The notes: generated by a model not told the origin, from the letters alone. DNA of 11,105 nucleotides from an uncultured Sphingobium sp. (GCA_946885845.1 CAMPHJ010000060.1:1-11105), one strand, 5' to 3'. Positions 1 to 9,006 are shown, numbered from the stretch's first letter. Numbers and translations: made by a program.

Positions 1-2526
1 GACCTAAAATATGAATATCCTCATGAGCCGGTGCCGTCCGGCTGGTCACCCGATGGCTGGCTGGAGGATTTGGTGCGTCGCCGGGCAAAGCGTCGTTACG
101 GGCGCAGATTGCCTCCCAAGGTAAGGGCGCTGATTGGACAGGAGCTGCGCCTTATCCGAATGCAGCGCTATGCTTATTATTTCCTGACCGTTCACGATCT
201 TGTCCGCTTCGCCCGCGCGCAAAAGCCTCCCATTCTCTGTCAGGGTCGGGGGTCTGCGGCCAATTCCATCGTCTGCTTCCTGCTGGGCGTTACTTCCGTC
301 GATCCTATGAAGCACGACCTGCTCTTTTCCCGTTTCGTGTCGGAAGAGCGCAACGAACCGCCCGACATCGACGTCGATTTCGAGCATGAGCGGCGTGAGG
401 AGGTGATGCAATATATCTACCGCCGCTACGGGCGCGAGCGGGCAGGCATTGCCGCGACCGTCATCCATTACAGGTCGCGCAGCGCTTTGCGCGAAGTGGC
501 GAAGGTGCTGGGTCTGAGCGAAGATATCGCGGCGCGCCTGTCGAGTACCGTCTGGGGCAGTTATTCAAGCGATCTGGGGGATGGGCGTTTCATCGATGCG
601 GGCTTTTCCCTCGACAATGCGGAGATCGTGCGGTTGCGATCGCTGGTTCAGCAGCTGATCCGTGCGCCTTTCGCCCGGCATCTGTCCCAGCATGTCGGTG
701 GCTTTGTGTTGACCCAGAACCGGCTGGACGAAACAGTGCCCATCCACAATGCCGCGATGCCCGATCGCAGCTTCATTGAATGGGACAAGGACGATATCGA
801 TGCACTGGGCCTGATGAAGGTCGATGTGCTTGCGCTGGGCATGCTGAGCTGCATTCGCAGGGCTTATGAATTGATGCGGCGTCATGATCTGGGGGATCAT
901 GACCTGACCGTCGATCTCGATTCCGAAGACCCTGCTGTTTATGCCATGCTGCAGAAGGGGGACAGCATCGGCGTGTTCCAGGTGGAAAGCCGGGCGCAGA
1001 TCAACATGCTGCCGCGCCTGAAGCCGGAGAACCTGTACGACCTGACGGTGCAGGTTGCGATCGTAAGGCCCGGCCCCATCGAGGGTGACATGGTGCACCC
1101 CTATCTGCGACGCCGGGCAGGTATTGAGAGGCCGGAATTTCCTTCGCCTAGCCCACCGCATAATCCCAACGAATTGCGAGAGTTGCTGAAGTATACCTAC
1201 GGCGTCCCCCTGTTCCAGGAACAGGCGATGAAGCTTGCCATTGTCGCGGCGGAATTTACGCCTTCGCAGGCCAATCAGCTGCGGCGGTCGATGGCGACTT
1301 TCCGGCAGGTAGGCGGTATGGACAAGTTCAAGGAGAAGATGATCGGCGGCATGGTGCGGCGCGGCTATGAACGCGATTTCGCCGAGCGCTGCTATAGCCA
1401 GATCGAGGGGTTCGGCAGCTATGGCTTTCCTGAAAGCCATGCCCTGTCCTTTGCCCGGCTGGTCTATGTGTCGGCTTGGATCAAATGCCATCAGCCCGCC
1501 GTGTTCGCCTGCGCGCTGCTCAATTCCCAGCCCATGGGCTTTTATGCGCCCGCGCAGCTCGTCCGGGACGCGCGGGAACATGGCGTTACCGTGCATGATG
1601 TGGACGTGAACATGAGCGGGTGGGACAATGCGCTGGAGCCGTTGCTGCGTTCGCGGAACGCGCGGCGGGGTGAAGGGGAAGGGCGAGCGTTGGCGCTGCG
1701 GCTGGGGTTCCGCCAGATCGATGGCTTTCGGGAGAGTTGGGCGGAGCAGCTGGTCGAGGCGCGGGAGGGGGGCCTGTTCACCAGCCTGGAGGATTTGGCG
1801 CGGCGGGCTGGGTTGCCTGCGCGAGCGTTGCGGCTGTTGGCGGATGCTGACGCTTGCCGGTCTCTGGGACAGGACCGGCGGACGGCGTTGTGGGAAGCGC
1901 GGCGGACGCCGTCCAATGAATTGCCGCTGTTCGCCGCTGCGCGAAGGCGGGACCAGAAGGCGGCGGGAGAATTGGGGCAGGAACCGGACGCGATGCTGCC
2001 CGCCATGCCACTCGCCGAACAGGTCGCGGCTGATTACCAGATGACGCGGCTGTCGCTCAAAGGGCATCCGATGCAGTTCCTGCGTCCGGTCTTCGCAGCC
2101 GAGGGGGTGCTCAGCTGCGCGGAAACATCGGCCGCGAAAAACGGGACGAAGGTGCGGACGGCGGGCGTGGTGCTGGTGCGCCAGCGACCGGGCAAGGGCA
2201 ATGCGGTCTTCATCACGATAGAAGATGAGACGGGCGTCACCAACATCCTGCTCTGGGCGCGCCTGTTCGAAATGCAACGGCGGCCGGTGATGGCGTCGCG
2301 GCTGATGCTGGTCGAAGGTGAAGTGCAACGGAGCAAGGAAGGCGTCGTCCACCTGATGGCGACCCGCGTGCATGATCGCACTGCCGAACTGTCGCGCCTG
2401 TCGGACACGCATCGACCGCAGATCGCCCTTTCCAGGGCTGACGAGTTCGTTCACCCCCAGCATCCACGCACGTCCAGTCACCCCCGCAACGTGCGGATAC
2501 TACCCAAGTCGCGGGACTTTCATTGA
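1..2526 (+). CDS. dnaE2: Error-prone DNA polymerase DnaE2 (ImuC), 5'-truncated by window edge
   Basis: This is the catalytic polymerase of the ImuA-ImuB-DnaE2 mutasome, a C-family (PolIII alpha-like) enzyme for SOS-induced translesion synthesis. The frame is open from base 1, with no stop or convincing start. It reads LKYEYPHEPVPSGW just before the palm, so the GTG at 31 is internal. The 841 visible residues against about 1,050-1,100 for the family imply roughly 200-260 missing, mainly the PHP domain. Seen (numbered from base 1): GRGSAANS at 82-89; PDIDVDF at 121-127, whose D124 and D126 match the catalytic pair of PolIII alpha; KVDVLALG at 273-280 with the third carboxylate D275; YGVPLFQEQ at 400-408; FGSYGFPESHA at 471-481; a helix-hairpin-helix-like part near 565-640; and an OB-fold-like part near 720-790. 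The C-terminus HPRNVRILPKSRDFH is typical of DnaE2 and separates it from replicative DnaE. It converges on tamB with a 20-nt gap and no visible terminator. Regulation (LexA) and imuA/imuB would lie upstream, outside the window. Confidence 0.96.
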   Translation, partial: DLKYEYPHEPVPSGWSPDGWLEDLVRRRAKRRYGRRLPPKVRALIGQELRLIRMQRYAYYFLTVHDLVRFARAQKPPILCQGRGSAANSIVCFLLGVTSVDPMKHDLLFSRFVSEERNEPPDIDVDFEHERREEVMQYIYRRYGRERAGIAATVIHYRSRSALREVAKVLGLSEDIAARLSSTVWGSYSSDLGDGRFIDAGFSLDNAEIVRLRSLVQQLIRAPFARHLSQHVGGFVLTQNRLDETVPIHNAAMPDRSFIEWDKDDIDALGLMKVDVLALGMLSCIRRAYELMRRHDLGDHDLTVDLDSEDPAVYAMLQKGDSIGVFQVESRAQINMLPRLKPENLYDLTVQVAIVRPGPIEGDMVHPYLRRRAGIERPEFPSPSPPHNPNELRELLKYTYGVPLFQEQAMKLAIVAAEFTPSQANQLRRSMATFRQVGGMDKFKEKMIGGMVRRGYERDFAERCYSQIEGFGSYGFPESHALSFARLVYVSAWIKCHQPAVFACALLNSQPMGFYAPAQLVRDAREHGVTVHDVDVNMSGWDNALEPLLRSRNARRGEGEGRALALRLGFRQIDGFRESWAEQLVEAREGGLFTSLEDLARRAGLPARALRLLADADACRSLGQDRRTALWEARRTPSNELPLFAAARRRDQKAAGELGQEPDAMLPAMPLAEQVAADYQMTRLSLKGHPMQFLRPVFAAEGVLSCAETSAAKNGTKVRTAGVVLVRQRPGKGNAVFITIEDETGVTNILLWARLFEMQRRPVMASRLMLVEGEVQRSKEGVVHLMATRVHDRTAELSRLSDTHRPQIALSRADEFVHPQHPRTSSHPRNVRILPKSRDFH

Positions 2527-2546
2527 GCTTTGGAATAATCCCGGCC

Positions 2547-5500
2547 TCAATAATCCTTGGAATAGCGCAGGTTGGCCGACGATCCGGCATTGGTGCCGGT
2601 TTTCGACAGCAGGCTCAGCGTCTTTGACAGCGAGATTTCCAGCTGTGTCGCGGTGAAGCCCTTGGGGTCGGTGATAATCTCCACATAGATATTGTTGGAA
2701 ATGCGTTGCCCCACGGCGAGCGATGTGCCGCGCCCCGTCGCATCGTCGCCGCCGACGATGCCGATCCGGTCGATGCCTGACGCATTCTGCAACTTGCCCA
2801 TCGGGTTAAGCCCACCGCCTCCACCACGCAGGCCGTTCAGCGCTGCCGCCAGCTGCACCGCCTGTGTCGCTGACAGGTTCGCGACATTGTCGCCGAACAG
2901 GATGCGCGACAGGATTTCATCCTGCGGCAGTGTTGGCGTCGATACGAAGCTTATGTCGGGCCGCTGCGCGGTTCCGCTAACAGCGATCCCTGCCGTGACC
3001 GTGTCGATCCGGGTTTCCGCGCGGATCGCCAGCGTCGGGTTCATCATCGGCCCGTTGAAGTTGATGATCCCCTGTTCTAGTTCGAACTGGTGGCCAGAAA
3101 AGCTGTAGCGGCCCCGGATCACTTCGATCCGTCCGACGACGCGCGGGTCTGCCGTGGTGCCGGTGACGCGCATGCTGGTCTTCCATTCGGAATCCAGCCC
3201 CATGCCGGTCACGTAGATTTCATTGTCGGCGCGCACGCGAATGTCGAGCTTCCAGTTGGCGGGCCGTGCTGCCGTCTGCCGTCCGGCCAGTCGCTGATCC
3301 AGCAGATCGCTGCCTTCGCCCTTGCGCCGCACGCCGGTCAGCTGGCGGATTTCCGCCCCACCTTGCCATGCGACGCGATAGCGGGTTTCGGGCAGCCACA
3401 GGTCGCCCTTTATCAATCCGCCATTGGCCGCACTGTTGGTGATGTTCAACGTGCCGGTCGCAACACTGGTGATCGCTTCACTGCGAGCGAGCCGGGCGCG
3501 GTCCAGCTTTACCGCAATGTCCATCGGGTAACCGCTGTCCGCCGCCAGCCCCACCGTGCCACGCGCCTGCACCGTGCCGTCGCCCGCGCGGCCGGAAAAG
3601 TCGCGTATGTCGAGCCGGTCGTTGGTGAAGCGCCCGTCCAGCCGCATCTGGGTGACGCGGGTGCCGAACGTCTCATTCTCATAAGTAAGCGCGTTGGCGC
3701 GCACCAGGCCATTGAGGCGCGGCGCGCCCAGCCGTCCGCCGAAATCGGCCGCCACGGCAATCGGTCCGGTCAACTGCTGGTCGGCCAACCCGGCGAAGGA
3801 AAATAGCACATCGGCTGGTCCCGCATAACGGATGCCACCATCCAAAGGCGCCGACTGGAGCTGCTGCACCCATCCCGCGCCCGGTCCCGGCGGCGCCAGC
3901 GTCGCTACGAAGCGGCCCAATGTCGCATTGCCGCGCCGGATCAGGCCGCGCAGGTCGCCGCCCGCGCCCGACAGCTTGCCCTCCATCGCCATGGATACGG
4001 GGTCGGATACGGCGGTCAGGCTGGAACGGCGGAAATCGCTGATCGCCAGCCGCGTGGTCGCAGTGGGGAAGGCGTTGCCGCTCTGCGCGAAGTCCAGCGA
4101 TCCGGTCGCCTTGCCGCTGATGCCCAAACCCGGTGACGCCATGTTCAATATCGCAAGGTCGAAATCCTTGAACCGGGCCTGCAAAGCCGTCTGCCCGCCG
4201 AAACGCCCGGCCAGGTCGACCCGCCCCTGCGGCAGCACCAGCGTGGCAGGTTCCAGCCGATATCCATCGCCTTCGACGCGGATGATCGCCGGGCGGGCAA
4301 AGCGGAACGGGATGTTGCTTGCCTTGCCTTCCAGCGCGACGGCATAGAGGCTGGGACGCAGGGCGGCGTTGACGGCGATGGAGAAAGGCACCCCGGTCGA
4401 ACCGTCGGCGACCAGCTGCGCCCGGCCACGCCCGCCTTGATAATCGATCCGCCCGCGCGCCTTGCGTACGACATATTCACCATAGGCGGCGTTGGCCATT
4501 TGGACGTCGGCCAGGATGCGGGGCTGGTCGGTCAGCACCATCGATGCGGTGACGATGGCGCGCCCTATCACGACCTGCGCTTCGCCCGGCAGCCGCGCAT
4601 TGCTGGCGGTGGCGTCGACATTGATGCCCTGCGCTTTGCCAACGGCGGAAAGGCGCACAGTGCCATTGATGCCCGACCCGTTCATCGCCAGTTGCCCGGC
4701 AAAAGGCCCGGCTGCGCTCTGCTGCAAGCGCCCGTTCATATCGACCCCGGCAAAGCGCGCTCGGCTAACGTCGATGGTCAGCGGCCCCCTGGCCGTGCGG
4801 ATCAGCACATTGGCGAAAAAGGGTCCATAGGGCGATCCGCCCGTCGCTTCCAGTCGATATCCCGCCGCTTCGCCGTTCAGTTTGGCGACGACATCGGTCA
4901 ATTGCACGCCGACATTCGGGCGGTCGGCGCGCAATATGGCGCGGGGCCGTTCCATCGTCCCCCGCACGGTCAGCGCCAACGGTCCATATTGGTTGGACGT
5001 CGCGCGCGCATCGAATGCAATCGCGCCGTCGGTATCATAGCTGCCCGACCCTGAAAGGATGCGGAAATTGGGGGCCGCACCCTTCAGCCCGGCCAGCGTG
5101 AACTTACCCTCAGGCGTCATGCCCACGCGCCCGGACATCACCGCGTTGCCGCCCAGGAAGTCGCGCACCGACGCATTTTCCCAGCGCGCCGTTCGCACCC
5201 CGAACTTGCCCGACAGGCCGAACCCGCCCTTGGGACCGGGGATCAGCTCCATGTCGGTCGTCAGGTTGACGATGCCCACGCCGTCGATGCGATAATCATT
5301 GACCCGGCCCTTCAGCGCCCCACGATAAATGGCGTTGTCGAGGTCGGCGAGCACGATAGCCGTCGCATCCACGCGGTCGCTATTGATCTTCAGATTGTCG
5401 CTGATCAGCTTTCCGGCGGCATAGGCAAAATCGCCCTTCACCCGCAGATTGTGCAACAGCCCGCCTGCCGCGGCATTCAGGCCAGTCACGCGCCTGGCGG

Positions 5501-6761
5501 TTGCATTCACCGGAATACGGATGCGGTCGGCGTCGATCACCGCCCGCCCGCTCGCCTTCAGCCCTTCGATGCCGGTCTGGTCGAACGCCAGCATCGCGGC
5601 GGTGATGTCATAATCGATGAAGGGCGTGGCCATCGGCCCGTCCAGAATGACCGACGCGCGCACATCCCGTCCGCGCACCTTTTCCATGATCGCGCCGGGC
5701 GTCAGCAGCGCGGCGTCGATCTTCAGACCGCTGAACCTGCTCGTGCCCAGGTCAATCAGTCCCTGCGCGCTCGCCGCAAGCGCTGGCGATCGCAGCGATC
5801 CTTTCAGATTTACGCGCCGTTCGTTCAGCCCGGCGAACAGGTCGACAATCAGCGCGGGCGCGGTCAGCCGGTCCACCGTCCCGGCAAAGACCAGCCCCGG
5901 TCGCACGGGGCCCTTCGCCGTGAAATTGCCGTCCCGTGCGGCCAGCGCAATGTTCGCCAGTTCGCCCTTGGGGGTATTGGCTATGATCCGTCCGTCCCAC
6001 GCCTGCCAGCTGCCCTTACCGTCCAGCGTTGCCGTCATGCCGTCGGTCAGGCCGCTCATCTTGGCGATCACACCGCCCTTGGGCGCCGTCAGCATCCCCT
6101 TCATCGCCAGCCGGTTCTGATCGGGCACGGCGTCCAGCCATGCCTGCAGCCGGTCGCCGCTATCGACCACCGCGTTGGCCGACAGCTGAGCGCGCCCGTC
6201 GGCAATATGGGTGACGCCATCAATGGCGATTTCGCGCTTCTCACCAATGACCGGCTTGGCCAGGACGAAACGGGCGATCTTCAACCGGTCGACGTCGATG
6301 TCGAGGTCGGGCAGGATCGGCGCATTAGGGTCGCTCTGCGTGACGTTGAATTGCGGACTTCGGGCCAGCACCACCAGCGGGCTTTCCAGCAGCCGGACGG
6401 AAATATGGTTGTTCAGGTAACGGAACGGACTCCATACGACATGGACGCGCGGGGACACTGCAAACGGCCCCTTGGGATCGCGCAGCACCAGGTCATGGAT
6501 CACCATGTCGCTATAGATGGACCCTTCGATGCGACCCACTTCGATCGCCATGCCTGATTCCAGTTTCAGCGCGGCGATCTGGCGGATCAGGAATTTCTTG
6601 CCCGGTTGGGTATTCAGGGCCAGCAGCAGCCCAGCGACCAGCACGGCCAGCGCAGCGACCAGCCCGGCGGCTCCGATGACAATCTTTTGCCACAAGGGGC
6701 GGCCCTCACGAACTGCAGCCGTTTCCGTCTCGACAGCGGGCGGGGGTGTTTCTTCCGCCAT
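2547..6761 (-). CDS. tamB: Translocation and assembly module protein TamB (DUF490 family)
   Basis: TamB is the inner-membrane-anchored partner of TamA. The family spans the periplasm as a long hydrophobic beta groove (AsmA-like) and is implicated in outer-membrane protein assembly and lipid transport. The 1,404 residues fit the family's usual 1,250-1,450. Seen: a short acidic/Pro N-terminus, then one membrane segment at about 26-49 (IVIGAAGLVAALAVLVAGLL) followed by LNTQPGKKFLIRQI, the usual TamB anchor. About 1,000 residues of repetitive Gly/Asp/Ala-rich beta sequence follow. The C-terminal TamB domain (about 1,050-1,404) includes GRYSFSGHQFELEQGIINFNG-type sequence and LPQDEILSRILFG at 1278-1290. 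I chose the ATG at 6761 over the TTG one codon upstream. This ATG overlaps the tamA stop by one base (TGATG), and GGCAGG lies a few bases upstream inside the tamA 3' end. That arrangement predicts translational coupling and a shared transcript with tamA. I see no frameshift or truncation. Confidence 0.95.
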   Translation of the reverse strand: MAEETPPPAVETETAAVREGRPLWQKIVIGAAGLVAALAVLVAGLLLALNTQPGKKFLIRQIAALKLESGMAIEVGRIEGSIYSDMVIHDLVLRDPKGPFAVSPRVHVVWSPFRYLNNHISVRLLESPLVVLARSPQFNVTQSDPNAPILPDLDIDVDRLKIARFVLAKPVIGEKREIAIDGVTHIADGRAQLSANAVVDSGDRLQAWLDAVPDQNRLAMKGMLTAPKGGVIAKMSGLTDGMTATLDGKGSWQAWDGRIIANTPKGELANIALAARDGNFTAKGPVRPGLVFAGTVDRLTAPALIVDLFAGLNERRVNLKGSLRSPALAASAQGLIDLGTSRFSGLKIDAALLTPGAIMEKVRGRDVRASVILDGPMATPFIDYDITAAMLAFDQTGIEGLKASGRAVIDADRIRIPVNATARRVTGLNAAAGGLLHNLRVKGDFAYAAGKLISDNLKINSDRVDATAIVLADLDNAIYRGALKGRVNDYRIDGVGIVNLTTDMELIPGPKGGFGLSGKFGVRTARWENASVRDFLGGNAVMSGRVGMTPEGKFTLAGLKGAAPNFRILSGSGSYDTDGAIAFDARATSNQYGPLALTVRGTMERPRAILRADRPNVGVQLTDVVAKLNGEAAGYRLEATGGSPYGPFFANVLIRTARGPLTIDVSRARFAGVDMNGRLQQSAAGPFAGQLAMNGSGINGTVRLSAVGKAQGINVDATASNARLPGEAQVVIGRAIVTASMVLTDQPRILADVQMANAAYGEYVVRKARGRIDYQGGRGRAQLVADGSTGVPFSIAVNAALRPSLYAVALEGKASNIPFRFARPAIIRVEGDGYRLEPATLVLPQGRVDLAGRFGGQTALQARFKDFDLAILNMASPGLGISGKATGSLDFAQSGNAFPTATTRLAISDFRRSSLTAVSDPVSMAMEGKLSGAGGDLRGLIRRGNATLGRFVATLAPPGPGAGWVQQLQSAPLDGGIRYAGPADVLFSFAGLADQQLTGPIAVAADFGGRLGAPRLNGLVRANALTYENETFGTRVTQMRLDGRFTNDRLDIRDFSGRAGDGTVQARGTVGLAADSGYPMDIAVKLDRARLARSEAITSVATGTLNITNSAANGGLIKGDLWLPETRYRVAWQGGAEIRQLTGVRRKGEGSDLLDQRLAGRQTAARPANWKLDIRVRADNEIYVTGMGLDSEWKTSMRVTGTTADPRVVGRIEVIRGRYSFSGHQFELEQGIINFNGPMMNPTLAIRAETRIDTVTAGIAVSGTAQRPDISFVSTPTLPQDEILSRILFGDNVANLSATQAVQLAAALNGLRGGGGGLNPMGKLQNASGIDRIGIVGGDDATGRGTSLAVGQRISNNIYVEIITDPKGFTATQLEISLSKTLSLLSKTGTNAGSSANLRYSKDY

Positions 6762-8869
6762 CAAAATGCCTGCCCGATACCGATATAGAGGGTGAATTTG
6801 GATTCGCCCGGCTGCCGGTTGATCGGCATGGCGATGTCGGCGCGAAACGGGCCGAAATTGGTGTAGAAACGGCCACCAAGCCCGACGCCATAGCGAATGT
6901 CGGAAAAGCCCGGCATAGAGCTTTCATAGACCTGCCCCGCATCGACGAAGGCGACGACGCCATAATCGCCAAAGCGGTAGCGACCCTCCACAGCGAATTC
7001 GTTGACTGACCGGCCACCGACCGGATCGTCATTGGCGTCTTTCGGCCCCAGTTCCTGATAGCCAAAGCCGCGCACCGACCCGCCACCACCCGCATAGATC
7101 CGGCGTGACGGTGCGATCTGGTCGCGCGCCGCGCCGCTGATGGTCCCGATCCTTGTGCGCGCGGCGATAACCAGCGCGTCCGACACCGGATAATAGCCCG
7201 TCAGGTCGAAGGTCGCGCGGACATAAGGCGACACATTTCCCTGCAACGACGCTTCGGGCGAAACACGCAGATTGGCGCGAAATCCCTTGGTTGGGTTCAG
7301 CAGGTCGTTGGAACGATCATAGCCGATCTGCGTCGGCAGCGATCCGATGAAATAGGTCAGCCGCCGTTTTTCCGTCGTCGCCGGGTCCACCGTCGTTTGC
7401 TCGTTCGACAGCAGGATTTCCGCGCCATAGGTATAGGTCCAGCGTTTCTGGAAGATCGGCGTCGACTGGCGGGCCCAACTGATGTTGAGGCCAGCTGTAT
7501 AGGCTTCGAACGCATCGTAATTCTGATGGTTCAGCAGCGCGCCCGCCTGGAATGTGCGATCACGCTTGCCCGCGTTGGACCGGCGGAACGTGCCTGAAAC
7601 ACCCTGTTCCTGCGTCCCCGCCACGATGCTGCCGATCAGCGCGCCTTCGGGTGGGAACAGATTGCGGTGGGTCCATGTCGCTTCGGCGCGGAATCCCTGG
7701 CCGGTGCCATAGCCGACCTCGCCCGCCAGGGTGCGTGGCGGTCCGGCCTCCTGATCGACATGCAGGTCGACATATTCCGTGCCGTCGGGTCCCGGCTCAT
7801 TGGTGCGAACTGGATCGACCGCGATGCTGGAAAACAGGCCGGTCGCCACCAACGCGCGACGCAGGTCGTCGACCTTGCGGCTGTCATAGAGTTCGCCCGG
7901 CTTGAAGCGGCTGATGACCTTCATATGATCCGCGCCGAACGCCTGCTTGCGCCCGCTGGTCGTGATTCCACGGAAGGACCCGCGCGGCCCCACATCGACC
8001 GGCAGCGTATAGGCGCCGGTGACGGTTGCAGGGTCCAGCAATATGTCGCGTTCCCCCACCTTGGCGAAGGGATAGCCATTTTCGGGCAGCTTCACACCGA
8101 CATTCGCTTCGGCGCTTTCGACTGTGGCGGCGACGATATAATCGCCGGTCTGAAGCGGCAGGCTGTCACGAACCAGGCCGGGCGGCACCGTAGCCGCCGC
8201 GTTGATGACGATTTCGCCGATCTTGTAGCGCTTGCCCGGCGTGACCGACACCACCGCCTTCAACCCGCCTTCGCCCGTCTGGTCGAGCGACGCGAGCGCA
8301 GTCGCATCATAATAGCCTTCCGAATACAGCAACCGGACCGCCAGCGCTTCATCCTCATGCGCCCGTGCCTGCACCATGGCGGCAGTTTCGGCCTTGCCAT
8401 TACCATCGACCAGCGCCGACGCATCGCGGAACTGATCCTCCAGCCCGGTCTTGCCGAACCCTTCTATGTCGACGGCATAGCGGACCTCAGGCGTCTTTTC
8501 ATCCGGGCTGTCCGTCGCCACCTGAACCGGCACTGTCACGCTGTTCAGCGGGGGCAGCGGCTGTGCCAGCTCACGCTCTTCCTCTGGCTCGATGGCGGGG
8601 GGCAGATCCTGCGGCACGCTCGCCTGCGGCATCTGCTGGTTGATCCAGCTGTCGATAGATGGCAACGGCGTGCCGGGTTCGCCAGCCGCATCGATATCAC
8701 CCGCCTTGGGCAATCGGGTCTCGAACTCGCTGTCGGGCAGGATCGGCTCCTCCCCTTCAGACGCAGGACCAGGGGCCGGAAGGGTCTGAGCCATCAAGGG
8801 GAGGGGAGAGGCCGCAATCATGAAAAAGCCCAAGGCACGCCGGATATATTTCGCCCGCCTAGACACCAT
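6761..8869 (-). CDS. tamA: Outer-membrane assembly factor TamA (Omp85/BamA family)
   Basis: TamA is an outer-membrane 16-strand barrel with periplasmic POTRA domains. It works with TamB in outer-membrane protein and autotransporter assembly. The product has 702 residues. Seen: a signal peptide at 1-27 (basic start, then LGFFMIAASPLPLMA, likely cut before Q28); a Pro/acidic low-complexity linker at about 28-128; POTRA-like segments at about 129-375, the last being RGSFRGITTSGRKQAFG...RKVDDLRRALVATGLFSSI; and the barrel from about 376. The barrel carries VRGF at 599-602, the Omp85 loop-6 VRGF/Y motif. The protein ends in FTLYIGIGQAF with a terminal Phe, as is usual for outer-membrane barrels. 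The ATG at 8869 is preceded in frame by a TAA at 8888-8890, so the start cannot move upstream; GTG at 8866 is the only close alternative. The ribosome site is weak: AAAGGGG lies 13 nt from the ATG. At about 577 residues E. coli TamA is shorter, much of the difference being the linker. First gene of the tamA-tamB operon, divergent from recJ. Confidence 0.95.
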   Translation of the reverse strand: MVSRRAKYIRRALGFFMIAASPLPLMAQTLPAPGPASEGEEPILPDSEFETRLPKAGDIDAAGEPGTPLPSIDSWINQQMPQASVPQDLPPAIEPEEERELAQPLPPLNSVTVPVQVATDSPDEKTPEVRYAVDIEGFGKTGLEDQFRDASALVDGNGKAETAAMVQARAHEDEALAVRLLYSEGYYDATALASLDQTGEGGLKAVVSVTPGKRYKIGEIVINAAATVPPGLVRDSLPLQTGDYIVAATVESAEANVGVKLPENGYPFAKVGERDILLDPATVTGAYTLPVDVGPRGSFRGITTSGRKQAFGADHMKVISRFKPGELYDSRKVDDLRRALVATGLFSSIAVDPVRTNEPGPDGTEYVDLHVDQEAGPPRTLAGEVGYGTGQGFRAEATWTHRNLFPPEGALIGSIVAGTQEQGVSGTFRRSNAGKRDRTFQAGALLNHQNYDAFEAYTAGLNISWARQSTPIFQKRWTYTYGAEILLSNEQTTVDPATTEKRRLTYFIGSLPTQIGYDRSNDLLNPTKGFRANLRVSPEASLQGNVSPYVRATFDLTGYYPVSDALVIAARTRIGTISGAARDQIAPSRRIYAGGGGSVRGFGYQELGPKDANDDPVGGRSVNEFAVEGRYRFGDYGVVAFVDAGQVYESSMPGFSDIRYGVGLGGRFYTNFGPFRADIAMPINRQPGESKFTLYIGIGQAF

Positions 8870-8940
8870 GAACTTCGCGCCGCCCCTTTAGCATCCCAAC
8901 GCGTGCGCGCGGGACGGGGAATACGCTTGGCCACGGCCAT
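8818..8940 (-). CDS. Possible 40-codon leader ORF overlapping the tamA start
   Basis: Reading on the minus strand, AAGGGG sits five bases before an ATG at 8940, a better ribosome site than tamA has. The frame encodes 40 residues starting MAVAKRIPRPARTRW and stops with TGA at 8820-8818, so it overruns the tamA start by 52 nt in another frame. The first 22 or so codons are basic and use codons common in this genome. The remainder, where it overlaps tamA, looks like an ordinary out-of-frame shadow (SSWCLGGRN...). No family is recognised. It could be a leader peptide that couples translation into tamA, or simply a chance ORF in GC-rich DNA. The evidence is only the Shine-Dalgarno match and its position. 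Confidence 0.2.
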   Translation of the reverse strand: MAVAKRIPRPARTRWDAKGAARSSWCLGGRNISGVPWAFS

Positions 8941-9006
8941 TGGTTCCCCTTGTTTTCGCATTGCGCCGTGCTTCCCATGGCGACCGGGGCGGTCTAGGGA
9001 CTGGAC
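8870..9006. promoter_or_regulatory. Divergent tamA/recJ intergenic region
   Basis: These 137 nt separate the divergent tamA and recJ starts and must hold, or lie close to, promoters for both. I found no -35/-10 pair good enough to name on either strand. Visible elements are the recJ ribosome site AGGGA at 8996-9000, six bases before its ATG and overlapping an in-frame TAG (8995-8997); the tamA-side AAAGGGG (minus strand); and an imperfect palindrome around TTGGCCACGGCCATTGG at about 8927-8943. The region's promoter role is inferred from gene orientation only. Confidence 0.4.

Noticed and set aside
565..2481. 638-residue open frame on the minus strand
   Set aside because: It lies wholly antisense to dnaE2, whose frame carries clear catalytic motifs. 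The translation is rich in Arg, His, Gln and Pro without any recognisable domain, typical of antisense frames in GC-rich DNA.
2530..2564. Short direct repeats AATAATCC and TTGGAATA across the dnaE2-tamB junction
   Set aside because: Eight-base repeats in a 35-nt stretch that is mostly coding or stop-codon sequence. They form no hairpin and no T-run, so they are not a bidirectional terminator; probably chance.
3090..3806. 238-residue plus-strand open frame
   Set aside because: It is antisense to the C-terminal half of tamB, with no ribosome site or recognisable domain.
5451..6557. 368-residue plus-strand open frame
   Set aside because: It is antisense to the tamB N-terminal half and has an Arg/His/Gln-rich shadow composition with no motif.
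8990..8999. CCTAGACC on the minus strand as a tamA -10 element
   Set aside because: The nearest TTGAG-like -35 is about 18 nt away, outside the 10-14 nt spacing of the consensus used, and it overlaps the recJ ribosome site.
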